A stretch of 64,000 nt of DNA from G963665495 sp963667575 (GTDB lineage: Bacteria > Desulfobacterota > Desulfovibrionia > Desulfovibrionales > Desulfovibrionaceae): assembly GCA_963667575.2 (NCBI GenBank), contig CAXXHY010000056.1, positions 1 through 64,000 on the forward strand. The letters run 5' to 3'. The notes beneath the pieces were generated by a model. It was not told the DNA's origin. It saw only the letters and a list, made by a program, of their open reading frames with translations, and did not search any database. The position numbers and the translations under genes are program-made. Each line of letters starts with the position of its first letter. The first letter of the stretch is position 1. This document shows, one piece after another, positions 47,297 through 55,911 of this stretch.

Positions 47297-47646
47297 GCCT
47301 GCACTCCTTTGGCTTGTTTTTCCAAACGCACGTACGGACAAAATTGGTTAGTTTTGACGGCGTCCTCTATGCGCTGCATGTTCGAGGCGACGAGCAGCAC
47401 CGTGCTGTGTAATTTGTCCGCAAGGGTGTTGTAGTTGCGGACCAACTCGGCGTTGTTTTCGTACATCTGCTTCATGTTCTGGAAATCGTCGCGATACTGC
47501 CGCAAGATCTCAGCTGTCTGCTGCTTGGTCTCTTCTAGGATCCGGGCATAGCGGCGGTCGTTGAAATACCAGATGACCAGAACGAGCCCTGGTACGCCGA
47601 GGTTCGCCGCTATCTCCCAGATTTTTGCAATGTTGGCGGGGTCCAC
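47293..47646 (-). CDS. Membrane-anchored coiled-coil protein (Mu gp25/DUF2730-like)
   Basis: 117 residues. One N-terminal membrane helix (ANLGVPGLVLVIWYF) is followed by a long coiled coil (ILEETKQQTAEILRQYRDDF). It fits the DUF2730 position in Mu. Directly downstream of the holin-like gene, so it may act as an i-spanin-like lysis protein; that is inference. Confidence 0.6.
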   Translation of the reverse strand: MDPANIAKIWEIAANLGVPGLVLVIWYFNDRRYARILEETKQQTAEILRQYRDDFQNMKQMYENNAELVRNYNTLADKLHSTVLLVASNMQRIEDAVKTNQFCPYVRLEKQAKGVQA

Positions 47647-47825
47647 TACTTGGCCTTTGCCTGCTGTCCGTCCACGTAACCTTGCGAAACAAGGTAAGTG
47701 GCCGCAATGCCCCCCAGGGCCATGACGGAATCAGACGGAATGTCGAGGTCCAGCCCCTGATTGGCGACCACCAGCCCTGCGGACAGGACAGCCATCCAGA
47801 ATTTGCGAGATTTGATTTTTTCCAT
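47646..47825 (-). CDS. Holin-like small membrane protein
   Basis: 59 residues: MEKIKSRKFWMAVLSAGLVV, then NQGLDLDIPSDSVMALGGIA and a second hydrophobic stretch ATYLVSQGY. A basic N-terminus and two short membrane segments are usual for class II holins. It starts two bases after the endolysin stop and ends in the start of the DUF2730-like gene, as expected in a lysis cassette. Confidence 0.6.
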   Translation of the reverse strand: MEKIKSRKFWMAVLSAGLVVANQGLDLDIPSDSVMALGGIAATYLVSQGYVDGQQAKAK

Positions 47826-47827
47826 TC

Positions 47828-48262
47828 TTAACTCCTCGTGATTTTGAGCAATCCGTTTTTGTCCCGGTCGTAGTTGCGTACGTCGAAATGCAGCCAGGAC
47901 ACATCCACTTCAACACAGGTGATGTGCTGATAGGCTTCAGCGTCTGAGAATACGTTCAAAATGTCGGCGCGCGCCTCTTCAACCGTGCAGTTGACAAAAT
48001 GACAATCCAACGCCCGGCCCAGCTTGTGCTGGCTGTAAAATGCGCCCTCGAAGCAATCCGACGGGCGGAACCCGCGAAAACGAAAGCGGCCGTTGTTGCG
48101 CCAGGTGTTCACGACCATGGGGCCGAAACGTTCTCGCAGTTGATCCGCCGTCCACAACAAGCGCGGATCAAACAATCTCCAGGCCTGGGAGCCGAGTTTG
48201 GAGTACGTTACCGGGTCAACCAGTTCCTGCAGGTCAAAATATTTGGGCAAATAAAACTGCAT
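47828..48262 (-). CDS. Endolysin, M15-type peptidase
   Basis: 144 residues. YSQHKLGRALDCHFVN carries the metal-binding His and Asp with the usual spacing, and SWLHFDVRNYDRD supplies the second His. This is the M15A D-Ala-D-Ala peptidase pattern (zinc peptidase cutting cross-links in peptidoglycan). FQELVD-like FDLQELVDPVTYSKLG is also typical. No signal peptide, so it needs the holin. Confidence 0.85.
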   Translation of the reverse strand: MQFYLPKYFDLQELVDPVTYSKLGSQAWRLFDPRLLWTADQLRERFGPMVVNTWRNNGRFRFRGFRPSDCFEGAFYSQHKLGRALDCHFVNCTVEEARADILNVFSDAEAYQHITCVEVDVSWLHFDVRNYDRDKNGLLKITRS

Positions 48263-48316
48263 AATCTACCTGTCCCTATCTTGATAATTGTCGTCTTGCC
48301 TCTCCCGGCCCGTCCG

Positions 48317-48757
48317 TTACTTCCAGGGTGTTTTTGTTTCCCCGTCGTAAGGCTGAGCCAATCCGATGCTAAGCAAAGCCGACCCTAGATCCCGACTTTG
48401 ACACCATACATCGGCCACAATGCGAAAGTACTTGCCTCGGGTAATGTTGGTGAGTTCCGTGGTGGATCCGACAGGACACACGGCAACTGCCAGTGCTTTT
48501 GCTTCGAGAGCCAATGCTTTGACCTTCTGGCGTTTATCCCGCAGTTCAGGCGTATCGATCCCCCTGACTCGCACGCCGATTTTTTCACCAACAATGGCGG
48601 GCCACTCAGGAATGTTGACGGTCACTGTGTCGCCGTCATACACGGACACAACTTGAGCATACACGGGGCCGTAGATCACCGGCCCGCTGTCGGCGGCAGC
48701 AAAAGTGGGGATTGCAAGAATCAGAACAAATAGTGCGAGCAAAAAATAATAACGCAT
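48317..48757 (-). CDS. Secreted thermonuclease-like nuclease
   Basis: 146 residues. MRYYFLLALFVLILAIPTFA is a signal peptide with likely cleavage after AAA. VVSVYDGDTVTVNIPEWPAI, GVRVRGIDTPELRDKRQKVK and ALLSIGLAQPYDGE are staphylococcal-nuclease motifs, including Asp and Arg residues of the active site. It should cut DNA or RNA in the periplasm. It sits between early-region genes and the endolysin, possibly to degrade competing DNA or host debris. Confidence 0.85.
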   Translation of the reverse strand: MRYYFLLALFVLILAIPTFAAADSGPVIYGPVYAQVVSVYDGDTVTVNIPEWPAIVGEKIGVRVRGIDTPELRDKRQKVKALALEAKALAVAVCPVGSTTELTNITRGKYFRIVADVWCQSRDLGSALLSIGLAQPYDGETKTPWK

Positions 48758-48889
48758 CGTTTTTCCTCCTGTAGTTTTGCTCCACTTTACAGGAAAAATG
48801 ACAATGCGCTAACGGCATATGCGGTATGTGCGGAAAATCAGAAGGCTGTTTTGCGTCGAAGTCAAAGCAAACAGCTATGTAAAAATGAA

Positions 48890-49336
48890 CTACATGCCCA
48901 GTTCGCGGCGAACGCTTGCAGCCGTCACACGTACGGGATTGCGATCGCTGGGGCGCTCAAGCACGCCTTCATCGATCAAATTGTATACTTCACGTTCTGA
49001 AACGTTGAGGCAGTACGCGGCTTCATCCACACGCAACACCAACTTGGAAAACAGCAGATCTTTGGCGGATATCTGCGGCAAAGCGGCAAACGCGGCCTTG
49101 TGCCGGGCCGCGCGCATTGGCACCAGCAAGGCACGAAAACCAGCGGGGTTCGTGAGCAAACAGCGCTTGGTGCAGCCGATGCACTGGTGGACATCGCCTT
49201 TGACAAACCAGACCGCTTTCTTGTTTTGCTTGCAGGCGAGCCGGTCATACACTGCCTGATCCACTTCGCCCGTATAGCGGACAAACCCGCGTTGCTGCAG
49301 GGCTAAGGCATCGTCGATGCAATCCGCGTATCTCAT
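48890..49336 (-). CDS. HTH protein with excisionase-like C-terminus
   Basis: 148 residues from MRYADCIDDALALQQRGFVR. The N-terminal half has a possible zinc site (HQCIGCTKRCLL); the end VDEAAYCLNVSEREVYNLID is a MerR/excisionase-type helix-turn-helix. It lies where Mu switches from middle to late genes, so it may be a late regulator; no similarity to Mu C or Mor was seen. Confidence 0.55.
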   Translation of the reverse strand: MRYADCIDDALALQQRGFVRYTGEVDQAVYDRLACKQNKKAVWFVKGDVHQCIGCTKRCLLTNPAGFRALLVPMRAARHKAAFAALPQISAKDLLFSKLVLRVDEAAYCLNVSEREVYNLIDEGVLERPSDRNPVRVTAASVRRELGM

Positions 49337-49755
49337 GGTTTCACCTCCACGTATGTCTTGCCGTCGTAGGGGACATCCACCAGCACATACCACTTGCCGT
49401 CTATCGCCCGTATGGGGGGCCCCATTATCTTTGCGGTAACCAGGTGCTCGACAGACAGCTTTTCGTCATAGCGTTTCACGCGGACGAATGTGCCGGGCCG
49501 AATCTGGGGCTCATGGGTTTCCACGCCGACCTCGTCGCCGAGGCAATGTGCCACCAGCCGCAGTAAAAATTTTGTCAGAGCTGAAACCGTGTAAAAGGTG
49601 CGCTTCCCCTGCTCGCAAACCCATGCGCCGTCTCGGCGGATGCGATAGCCCAAGGCCTCGGCGTCCCATTCGCGCGCGTGGAACAGCTCGATTTTTACCA
49701 GTGTTTTGCGCTCAGTTCGCAGCAAAACGGTTAAGGCTTTAGGCCGTTTTTCCAT
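49333..49755 (-). CDS. Hypothetical phage protein
   Basis: 140 residues from ATG at 49755 (MEKRPKALTVLLRTERKTLV). Mixed alpha/beta, basic; VRVKRYDEKLSVEHLVTAKI and KWYVLVDVPYDGKTYVEVKP are beta-rich. It overlaps both neighbours by a few bases, so it is part of the middle operon. Unknown function. Confidence 0.55.
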   Translation of the reverse strand: MEKRPKALTVLLRTERKTLVKIELFHAREWDAEALGYRIRRDGAWVCEQGKRTFYTVSALTKFLLRLVAHCLGDEVGVETHEPQIRPGTFVRVKRYDEKLSVEHLVTAKIMGPPIRAIDGKWYVLVDVPYDGKTYVEVKP

Positions 49756-50071
49756 TGAATAGCTCCATGATTGCACCGGCTTGTTTTTCAAATGTGTTCT
49801 TGCATCCCCGGCATTTGCGGCCATCCGTGTTTTTGCATTTAGAGCAGGCCACGCGCTCAAGGATGGCAACAACGATATCCATATCCGGGGCAACGTCCTG
49901 GATGTCGTCCAGGGCCGCGTGGATCCGCGCAAGCATTGCGTCGTTGCGGCCACGGTACCCACCGGACAGAGCCGCGTAGGTGCTGCTGTAGGGCAGGCCC
50001 GAGGCCTTGATAAATTTATATACCGTTCCATAGCGGTGCTCGATCTCCACGCGCAACTCTGCCGGGCTCAT
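49739..50071 (-). CDS. HTH protein with cysteine cluster
   Basis: 110 residues. Residues 10-50 (YGTVYKFIKASGLPYSSTYA, then ALSGGYRGRNDAMLARIHAAL) form a helix-turn-helix. Residues 73-90 hold CSKCKNTDGRKCRGCKNTF, four cysteines that could bind zinc. It directly follows gemA, where Mu has mor, but the fold signature differs. It may be the middle regulator by position only. Confidence 0.6.
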   Translation of the reverse strand: MSPAELRVEIEHRYGTVYKFIKASGLPYSSTYAALSGGYRGRNDAMLARIHAALDDIQDVAPDMDIVVAILERVACSKCKNTDGRKCRGCKNTFEKQAGAIMELFNGKTA

Positions 50072-50073
50072 GC

Positions 50074-50532
50074 TTATGCCGGGAGTCCTTTGGCTTTGCA
50101 GCGCTTCGCAAGGTCCTTGCCCAGGGTTTGCAAAGCATCATCGTCATGCAGCCAGAGAATATCCTCAACCCCGCATTGCTTTTTAAGCCGTGTTTTCAGG
50201 CCGTCCAGGGACCAACCAAGAGCTTTCCACATGGCTAAAATTTTGCGCTTCTGCCGGGCATGCGGATCGGAATCCGGCACGGCAATATAACGCGTCCGGC
50301 CCTGGTCGTTTTTCGGGCGTCCTTTGGTTCTGGACGGCCCGGCCCAGCCCAGGGACACGTAATGATTGAGCAGGTCGGCAAGCTGCTTAACGTTGAGATC
50401 GGTGCAGGAGCGCACGCCGAACAGATCCTCGAGCATGTCGCGATAGGCGTCATCGGGGATATTGAGCTGTTTTTGCGCAATCTTGGCTTTCTGAATAAGA
50501 CCTTTGCGGCGGTCGGTTGTTGCTATCGCCAT
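50074..50532 (-). CDS. GemA-like phage regulatory protein
   Basis: 152 residues from ATG at 50532 with AGGAG upstream. KGLIQKAKIAQKQLNIPDDAY, RDMLEDLFGVRSCTDLNVKQ and HARQKRKILAMWKALGW match the GemA/DUF1018 family, which in Mu modulates host gene expression and DNA topology. The start at 50646 in the same frame lacks a ribosome site and was rejected. Confidence 0.85.
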   Translation of the reverse strand: MAIATTDRRKGLIQKAKIAQKQLNIPDDAYRDMLEDLFGVRSCTDLNVKQLADLLNHYVSLGWAGPSRTKGRPKNDQGRTRYIAVPDSDPHARQKRKILAMWKALGWSLDGLKTRLKKQCGVEDILWLHDDDALQTLGKDLAKRCKAKGLPA

Positions 50533-50561
50533 GACCGTATCTCCTATAATTGCAATTCTAA

Positions 50562-50737
50562 TTATATCGTTGCTATATCGTTTTCTTTTACAATGACTTC
50601 TCTGTTCCCAGCCCGGCCATTCGCCTTCAGTTCGCGGCAGACCCAATACCCGAGATGAGGACCACCCCAGCTAATTTTGAGTTGCCGTTTATGCCGTTTG
50701 CTGGTGATGACAGCGCAGCTTTTCAGATCGGTGCTCA
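50562..50737 (-). CDS. Small hypothetical phage protein
   Basis: 58 residues, MSTDLKSCAVITSKRHKRQL, very basic in the first half, then WGGPHLGYWVCRELKANGRA. Its start overlaps the previous stop. Unknown; belongs to a run of tiny early genes. Confidence 0.45.
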
Positions 50738-50914
50738 TTTCTTTGCCTCCAGATGGTTGAAATACAGGGCACAATGTTCGGCGCAAGCCTTTACGCCCGT
50801 ATAGTTGGGCCAGCAATTGTAGAACGTGGCCACGACTTTTTGCCGCTGCCTATCCTCCTCAATCCAATTACCAGAGGGCTCGGCTTTGGCGACGAAACGG
50901 CAATTGTCACTCAT
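50735..50914 (-). CDS. Small hypothetical phage protein
   Basis: 59 residues: MSDNCRFVAKAEPSGNWIEE, then VVATFYNCWPNYTGVKACAEHC. Four cysteines. Overlaps both neighbours by a few bases, which supports translation. Unknown function. Confidence 0.45.
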   Translation of the reverse strand: MSDNCRFVAKAEPSGNWIEEDRQRQKVVATFYNCWPNYTGVKACAEHCALYFNHLEAKK

Positions 50915-51104
50915 GGATATCAAAACAGCCGTTGATGCATGTTGCGTGAAGATGGCCATTGTCATTGAGCAAATAGAACGTTTTGCCGCTGCAGAAGGGG
51001 CAATGATGATCCGCCGGACCTTCTTTGACCGCTTCACCCCATGCAATAACTTTGTCCCAATAGGCCTTTTGTTCTGCTTCAGTCATTTCTTCATAAGGTT
51101 TCAT
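50907..51104 (-). CDS. Small zinc-finger-like phage protein
   Basis: 65 residues. After a helical start (MKPYEEMTEAEQKAYWDKVI) comes HHCPFCSGKTFYLL and ATCINGCFDIHE, two CxxC/CxxxC knuckles for zinc. Likely nucleic-acid or protein binding; role unknown. Confidence 0.55.
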   Translation of the reverse strand: MKPYEEMTEAEQKAYWDKVIAWGEAVKEGPADHHCPFCSGKTFYLLNDNGHLHATCINGCFDIHE

Positions 51105-51187
51105 CTTTTTCTCGTTTTGGCTGGCTCATCAGGGCCAAGTTGCCAGCTTGACCGACCGGGCATTCCTTGTGGTGCCCGGTTTCGCCG

Positions 51188-51385
51188 TTATTGAACTGCT
51201 TGCAACTTGCGCAGCATTTCTTCCGTTAAACGCCTTGCCTGTTGCGGTTGCATGTTCAGCCGGGTTATCAGCCAGCCTCGAAAGAAGAAATCAAACTCAG
51301 TGAAAAAGGCCTGCAGAATATTGGGGGGAGTAGCCTCTTGTCTGGTTTCTTCATTAGATCCTGAAAAATTCTGATGTTCCGCCAT
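51188..51385 (-). CDS. Small acidic hypothetical phage protein
   Basis: 65 residues, MAEHQNFSGSNEETRQEATP, then ILQAFFTEFDFFFRGWLITR and a helical end. A GAAAGGAG-like site lies before the ATG. It is followed by an 80-base gap. Unknown; a candidate for a host-takeover or anti-defence role because of size and location only. Confidence 0.5.
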   Translation of the reverse strand: MAEHQNFSGSNEETRQEATPPNILQAFFTEFDFFFRGWLITRLNMQPQQARRLTEEMLRKLQAVQ

Positions 51386-51402
51386 TGTTCCGCTCCTTTC
51401 CT

Positions 51403-51684
51403 TTAGCTCAACAGTTTGCTGGATGGTTTGAACTTCACGGACGGGTGTTCCGGGATTTCAAGCTCCTCGCCTGTCTGTGGGTTGCGGCCCTTGCGGGCCT
51501 TGCGGGTGACTACGGAAAAGGAACCAAAGCCGTTGACCTGCACCGTGCCGCCGGAATCAAGGTGCTCGCTGATGCGCCCGAACATTGCGGATACCGCGTC
51601 CAAGGCGTGCTTATGCGGCATGTTGCATTGATCCGCTACGCTATGGGCCAAGTCGATTTTGTTGATGCAATTCACTTTAGTCAT
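51403..51684 (-). CDS. HU/IHF-family DNA-binding protein
   Basis: 93 residues. MTKVNCINKIDLAHSVADQC, then GGTVQVNGFGSFSVVTRKARKG and RNPQTGEELEIP-like TGEELEIPEHPSVKFKP are the HU signature. It bends DNA, and in Mu host HU assists transpososome assembly, so a phage copy beside the transposition genes is sensible. Confidence 0.9.
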   Translation of the reverse strand: MTKVNCINKIDLAHSVADQCNMPHKHALDAVSAMFGRISEHLDSGGTVQVNGFGSFSVVTRKARKGRNPQTGEELEIPEHPSVKFKPSSKLLS

Positions 51685-51694
51685 GGGGCCTCCG

Positions 51695-52204
51695 TTACGC
51701 CGCGTCTTGCAGCTTGGTTTCATCAATTTCATAATAAAATTCGTCCGTTTCCTGCAGCTCGACTCCAACGCTATCAAGCCGTTCCCTGGGCCATGTGCGT
51801 AATTCATCCTTGTTCACGTCCTCTTTCAGGCGAATGGCTTTGAGGAATCCGTACTCCTTAATTTTTTCAAGAACCATGTCCCATTTCCATTTGGTCTTGG
51901 TCTTCAGCTTTGAGGACTTGCGAAAACCGAAAATGCCGAAATCAAGTTCCATGCTTCTTTTTTTCGTGAACAGGTCGGCTTTGTTGAACTCGGCAAAGGT
52001 GGCCAAAGCCGTTTCTAGTTCCTTGATTTGCGCCTTGATAGGTGCGGAAAGTTCTTTTGCCTCGGCCTTGGCTTTGTCTATGGATGCGTTCATTTGTCCT
52101 TCAATTTGAGATATGGACCGCTGCAGCATTCCGATGCGCGCCAACACCTCGTCCGCCTGGGCCATGTCTTGAATGATGTTCGCTTTTGGTTTGCTTCTCG
52201 CCAT
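51695..52204 (-). CDS. gam: Gam-like host-nuclease inhibitor
   Basis: 169 residues. A coiled-coil N-terminal half (KAEAKELSAPIKAQIKELET) is followed by KKRSMELDFGIFGFRKSSKL, the Mu Gam motif. Mu Gam is a Ku-like protein that binds DNA ends and blocks exonuclease. It follows the transposition genes as in Mu. Confidence 0.88.
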   Translation of the reverse strand: MARSKPKANIIQDMAQADEVLARIGMLQRSISQIEGQMNASIDKAKAEAKELSAPIKAQIKELETALATFAEFNKADLFTKKRSMELDFGIFGFRKSSKLKTKTKWKWDMVLEKIKEYGFLKAIRLKEDVNKDELRTWPRERLDSVGVELQETDEFYYEIDETKLQDAA

Positions 52205-52214
52205 GTTTTCTCCT

Positions 52215-52841
52215 TTAATTTTTTGCCCCGGTCATTTCCGGATCAAACCGCTCAACCAGGATCCAGACTGCGTCAACAATCTTTTGCTTGACCGCAGGTT
52301 GATACGGATCCCGCTCCATCAATGCGCGAACGATTCGACAGGCCGCGCCGCATTCCTTTTCAAAAGGGTTCTTGATTTCCAGCGGGGGGTAATAGGTCTC
52401 CCGCTGTTCCTTGGCTTTGATCGTTGCCCGGTAATACCTGGTGTTGCCTTGCTGCCCGTGCCGCGCAAGATAGCCTTCCGCCTCAAGCGCCTTGAAATAT
52501 TTCATCACGGTTGTGTAATCCGCCCGGGTCACTTGAGCGATATCACCCACGGAAAAGCCCGGCTTGCTCGACCGGACGGCCCGCCAGATACGCTGGAACA
52601 TTTCGCCATTACGAGTTTTTGGAGTTGGCAGAAAAGTATACTTTCCTGGCTCCAGTCGCACGAGTTCGCCACGCTTAACCAAGTGGTTAAGTCTGCGTCG
52701 CAATTGTGATTTTTCCCTTTCCATGCCGTTACCCATCTTAAAGGCTTCAAAAAGGAGGGCGTTGGTTACGGGTCTCTGGCCGTTTTCAGTTACCCCAGAA
52801 AGAACTTCTCGAAGCTGGTCCATTTCGAAACTCGACTTCAT
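52215..52841 (-). CDS. Two-winged-helix early phage regulator
   Basis: 208 residues. Two winged-helix segments are visible: RRRLNHLVKRGELVRLEPGK (residues about 45-70) and DIAQVTRADYTTVMKYFKAL with AEGYLARHGQQGNTRYYRAT (about 95-140). It overlaps the transposition ATPase stop by one base. A regulator or partner of transposition is likely; not recognised further. Confidence 0.6.
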   Translation of the reverse strand: MKSSFEMDQLREVLSGVTENGQRPVTNALLFEAFKMGNGMEREKSQLRRRLNHLVKRGELVRLEPGKYTFLPTPKTRNGEMFQRIWRAVRSSKPGFSVGDIAQVTRADYTTVMKYFKALEAEGYLARHGQQGNTRYYRATIKAKEQRETYYPPLEIKNPFEKECGAACRIVRALMERDPYQPAVKQKIVDAVWILVERFDPEMTGAKN

Positions 52842-53545
52842 TATTGCCGCCTCCAGCTTCTCGTTTTTAAAACATCCTCAACCATGCCCACGCTGACCGT
52901 CCCGACTTCGCGCGCCCGGGCAAGCTGCTCGAGCTGCAGGGTCATATTGCGGACCAGCCGGAGGTCGCCATCACTCTTGCGCCGGATCAGCGCGCAAGCC
53001 TCGGGTGCGACGTCCAGGCTCGCCGCGTCCATCATGTAGAGGGTCACGTCTTCTTCCGAGCAGGGCTTGAACTCCACTTCCTGATTGACCCGGCTCCAGA
53101 TCCGCCGCCGCCCGTCCAGCAACCCGAGCAGTTCCTCTTCACCGATCAGCACTATGGAACAACCGGATTTTTCATGGATGTCCCGCAAGTCCTCAATGCG
53201 GTCGATCCGCAACCGGTCCGCTTCGTCCACGAAGATTGGCATCGGCTCTTTCTCTAGGGCTTCAACAATGCGCATCTTGCAGGCGTTAGCCGAACGGGGG
53301 CGGACGCCGCACACTTCAAAGCACAGCGCCTGCAGCATTGCGGTCTGCGTCCAGTCCTGCCATACCTGCAAGTACACACCGCTGTTGGTCGCGTAGTAGT
53401 TCTGCGCCGCAAAGGTCTTGCCGCGGCCCGCCTGCCCCCAGATCAGGCCGATGCCCGGCTGTCCGTGTTGCGTGTCCGTCAGCAGCTGCACCGCGTTGCG
53501 GTAGTTTTTGACGTTCGTCGTATCAATGAAAACATTCGATTTCAT
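52841..53545 (-). CDS. Transposition target-selection ATPase (MuB-like)
   Basis: 234 residues. Walker A GQAGRGKT at 37-44 and Walker B PIFVDEAD near 103-110, then a sensor VLIGEEELLGLL. MuB binds target DNA and stimulates MuA. The MuB N-terminal HTH appendage is missing here, as in several Mu relatives. It starts one base after the transposase stop. Confidence 0.88.
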   Translation of the reverse strand: MKSNVFIDTTNVKNYRNAVQLLTDTQHGQPGIGLIWGQAGRGKTFAAQNYYATNSGVYLQVWQDWTQTAMLQALCFEVCGVRPRSANACKMRIVEALEKEPMPIFVDEADRLRIDRIEDLRDIHEKSGCSIVLIGEEELLGLLDGRRRIWSRVNQEVEFKPCSEEDVTLYMMDAASLDVAPEACALIRRKSDGDLRLVRNMTLQLEQLARAREVGTVSVGMVEDVLKTRSWRRQ

Positions 53546-55666
53546 CTATCCTCCCATGGCCGACTGTTGGCGCTGGCGCGTGTACAAGCGCGACAACTGT
53601 TCGTAATGTCTGATATTCGTTTGATATTCTTTGGTGGTCTCGTACTTGGTCATCCAGGCCGCGTCCTGTTCGGTAAGCGTGATCAAGTCCTTTTCCCGCA
53701 ACCGGAAAAGATAGTCGTATCTGTCCGACTCGTTGCGGATGTCCCGCACTTCGCCCGGGGGCGTGTACGCCGGAGCCGCCGCCATCCTGGCTCTGGCCTT
53801 TTCCTTGGCCGCCTCGATGGATCTGATTTTCGACTGGGAAAGCGGGGCGGGTTCTTGCGCTTCCGGCAAGGGCGCGGGCTTTTCCGCGATTTTGGCCATC
53901 TGCCGTTCGTGCTCGGGCAAAACCATGGTTTGCAGCATCTCGCGCGCCGAGGCCGTAGCCATTTTTTCCTGACGCTTCTTGATGGCGATGGCGTCTTTAA
54001 GCGCTTCCTGCTGCGCCGCGTCGCCCAGGAGGCGAGCCGCCGGATTTATCTTTTGTTGCTTTACGGCTTTGCAAATCTCTTCGCCGTCCAGCGTGTACAC
54101 GTAAATAGAATCCAGATCCTGCAGGTCATAGCGGACAAGCACTTTGTGCTTTCGATTGTAAAGCAACGGCGAGTAGTAGCGGCTGCCCTGAAATTTTACA
54201 GCATTGTTGGAGATGGTTTTTATCTCCTTGGCCATCATCAAGCGGGTGAGCTTATCCGCATCTACGCCCGCGCCGCGCCCGGCCTGGAACACTTCTAGCG
54301 GCGTCTTGCCGTTGAGGTGGCCGCGTTGCGGACGCCGGACGTACTCGTCAAACCAATAGGCAATGGCGTGATGAGTCTCTGCCAGCGTCAACGCCCGGCC
54401 GCCCGCGGCCTCGTAAATCTGCTTGTGCAATTTCTCGTTGCGGTGCATGCGCGGGGGCTTGGTGTCGATGGACGTGCCGCTGTAACTCGGGGCCCAGCGT
54501 TCCAGCTCGCCAAAGGTCTTGAAAAAACGCTCAATTGTTTTGGACTGCCCGTGATACGGCCAAGCAAACAGAGGCTCGATTCCCAGGGCCTGAAACAAAC
54601 CGCCGATCCCGGCTTGCTTGAAATCGACTCTCGTAAAATACTTTCCACGAAAAGCACGGCCATTGTCCAGATATGCGACCTTTGGATGCTTCCCGAGGCA
54701 GATGATAGCCCGCCGTAAAGCGGACGATATACTTTGAGTATCTTCCGAGGGCATGACCTCCCAGCCGAGCGGATAGTTGGATTTCATGTCGTACCACAGC
54801 ACTAGTTCCATTCGCTGCTGTTTTCCGGTCCACGGGTTCACGATCTCAAAATTTAACTTATGGCCATCAGCAACAACGATGTCGCCGACTTCAATAAGTG
54901 AGTAATCACGTTCGATGATGAAACAGCACAAGTCGTTCCATGCTTTTTGCCCTTGCCGCATAAACACCCATTCGTCGTTATGGAGCTCTTGCCAGTCTTG
55001 CAGAAAACGGCGGATAGTCCTCTCTGAGGGGATCTGTTCTCTTGAGAATCCCAAATGCTCCAATACGCGATGAGTATGCCGCGCCACTTCAGAGATATGA
55101 TGTCCACGCGGATCAAGGGCTTTCGCGAGGACGATTTCTTTTGTCTGCTGTGTCAGCATCCGCTTGCCGCGCATCTGACCGCCGCGCCGGTCCACCATTG
55201 CGTCGATAGGATCTTCCGCCGCCCGCTGAGCCACTTTCCAACGCTCAATGGATTTCCACGACGTGGGCCCCAAAATTTCCAACAGCTCCGGCCATGCCCC
55301 GGCCTCGTATGCCGCCATAAATGCGTCACGCGCCGCCGCCTTCTTTTTGGATTTCGCTTTTCTGATGTGCTTTACGTACAGCTCCACCAGATCAACCCGC
55401 GCAGCTGCTGCGTCCCTCTTCTTCCCCACGGAACTGTTAGTCTGTGCCGGGTTCGGCGCGTCGGATTGAGTCGCTTCCAGGGCTTGCTTGGCTATTTTGC
55501 TGCGCACGTCTACAGGTAGCGCAGAGAGGGCAAATATCTTACCCCCGCCTTGGCCAGAACGTTTTCCGCATACTGGCCAAGATTCGGAACTGGCTCGAAT
55601 TTGTATCGCCCGGACAGTCACCTCTAAGGCTAATGCGATTTCTTTCGTTGAATACGTTTCACGCAT
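53546..55666 (-). CDS. DDE transposase (MuA-like)
   Basis: 706 residues from ATG at 55666, chosen because TGAGG lies six bases upstream; an ATG at 55693 is weaker. A DNA-binding N-terminus (YSTKEIALALEVTVRAIQIR) is followed by the catalytic core with Asp267 (VVADGHKLNF), Asp334 (AYLDNGRAF) and Glu379 (SKTIERFFKTFGE). Their spacing is close to MuA (269, 336, 392). The C-terminal 150 residues are helical and should bind the ATPase. It inserts the phage and drives replicative transposition. Confidence 0.92.
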   Translation of the reverse strand: MRETYSTKEIALALEVTVRAIQIRASSESWPVCGKRSGQGGGKIFALSALPVDVRSKIAKQALEATQSDAPNPAQTNSSVGKKRDAAAARVDLVELYVKHIRKAKSKKKAAARDAFMAAYEAGAWPELLEILGPTSWKSIERWKVAQRAAEDPIDAMVDRRGGQMRGKRMLTQQTKEIVLAKALDPRGHHISEVARHTHRVLEHLGFSREQIPSERTIRRFLQDWQELHNDEWVFMRQGQKAWNDLCCFIIERDYSLIEVGDIVVADGHKLNFEIVNPWTGKQQRMELVLWYDMKSNYPLGWEVMPSEDTQSISSALRRAIICLGKHPKVAYLDNGRAFRGKYFTRVDFKQAGIGGLFQALGIEPLFAWPYHGQSKTIERFFKTFGELERWAPSYSGTSIDTKPPRMHRNEKLHKQIYEAAGGRALTLAETHHAIAYWFDEYVRRPQRGHLNGKTPLEVFQAGRGAGVDADKLTRLMMAKEIKTISNNAVKFQGSRYYSPLLYNRKHKVLVRYDLQDLDSIYVYTLDGEEICKAVKQQKINPAARLLGDAAQQEALKDAIAIKKRQEKMATASAREMLQTMVLPEHERQMAKIAEKPAPLPEAQEPAPLSQSKIRSIEAAKEKARARMAAAPAYTPPGEVRDIRNESDRYDYLFRLREKDLITLTEQDAAWMTKYETTKEYQTNIRHYEQLSRLYTRQRQQSAMGG

Positions 55667-55689
55667 GATAACCTCAGAATATGGCTTGT

Positions 55690-55911
55690 TCATTTTGAGC
55701 TGCTCTTTCTGTTGGGTGTTGGTAAGTATTTCTCCGGACATCCCTTTTCGGCGTAATAGGCGCACAGTCTCGGACTGCCGCGCAATCCATTCAAAAAGAG
55801 CGACACCATCTGTTTGGTGACCCCCACCTCGGCGGCTACGCCTTTTGGGGTGACTCCATGCAAAACCATCCATGCGCGTACCCGTCTGCTTTTGATATTA
55901 GTCTTTGCCAT
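55690..55911 (-). CDS. Small HTH protein
   Basis: 73 residues. WMVLHGVTPKGVAAEVGVTKQMVSLFLNG is a clear XRE-type helix-turn-helix. It overlaps the upstream gene by 14 bases and precedes the transposase; this is the place of Mu ner, so an early negative regulator is a fair guess. Confidence 0.7.
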   Translation of the reverse strand: MAKTNIKSRRVRAWMVLHGVTPKGVAAEVGVTKQMVSLFLNGLRGSPRLCAYYAEKGCPEKYLPTPNRKSSSK

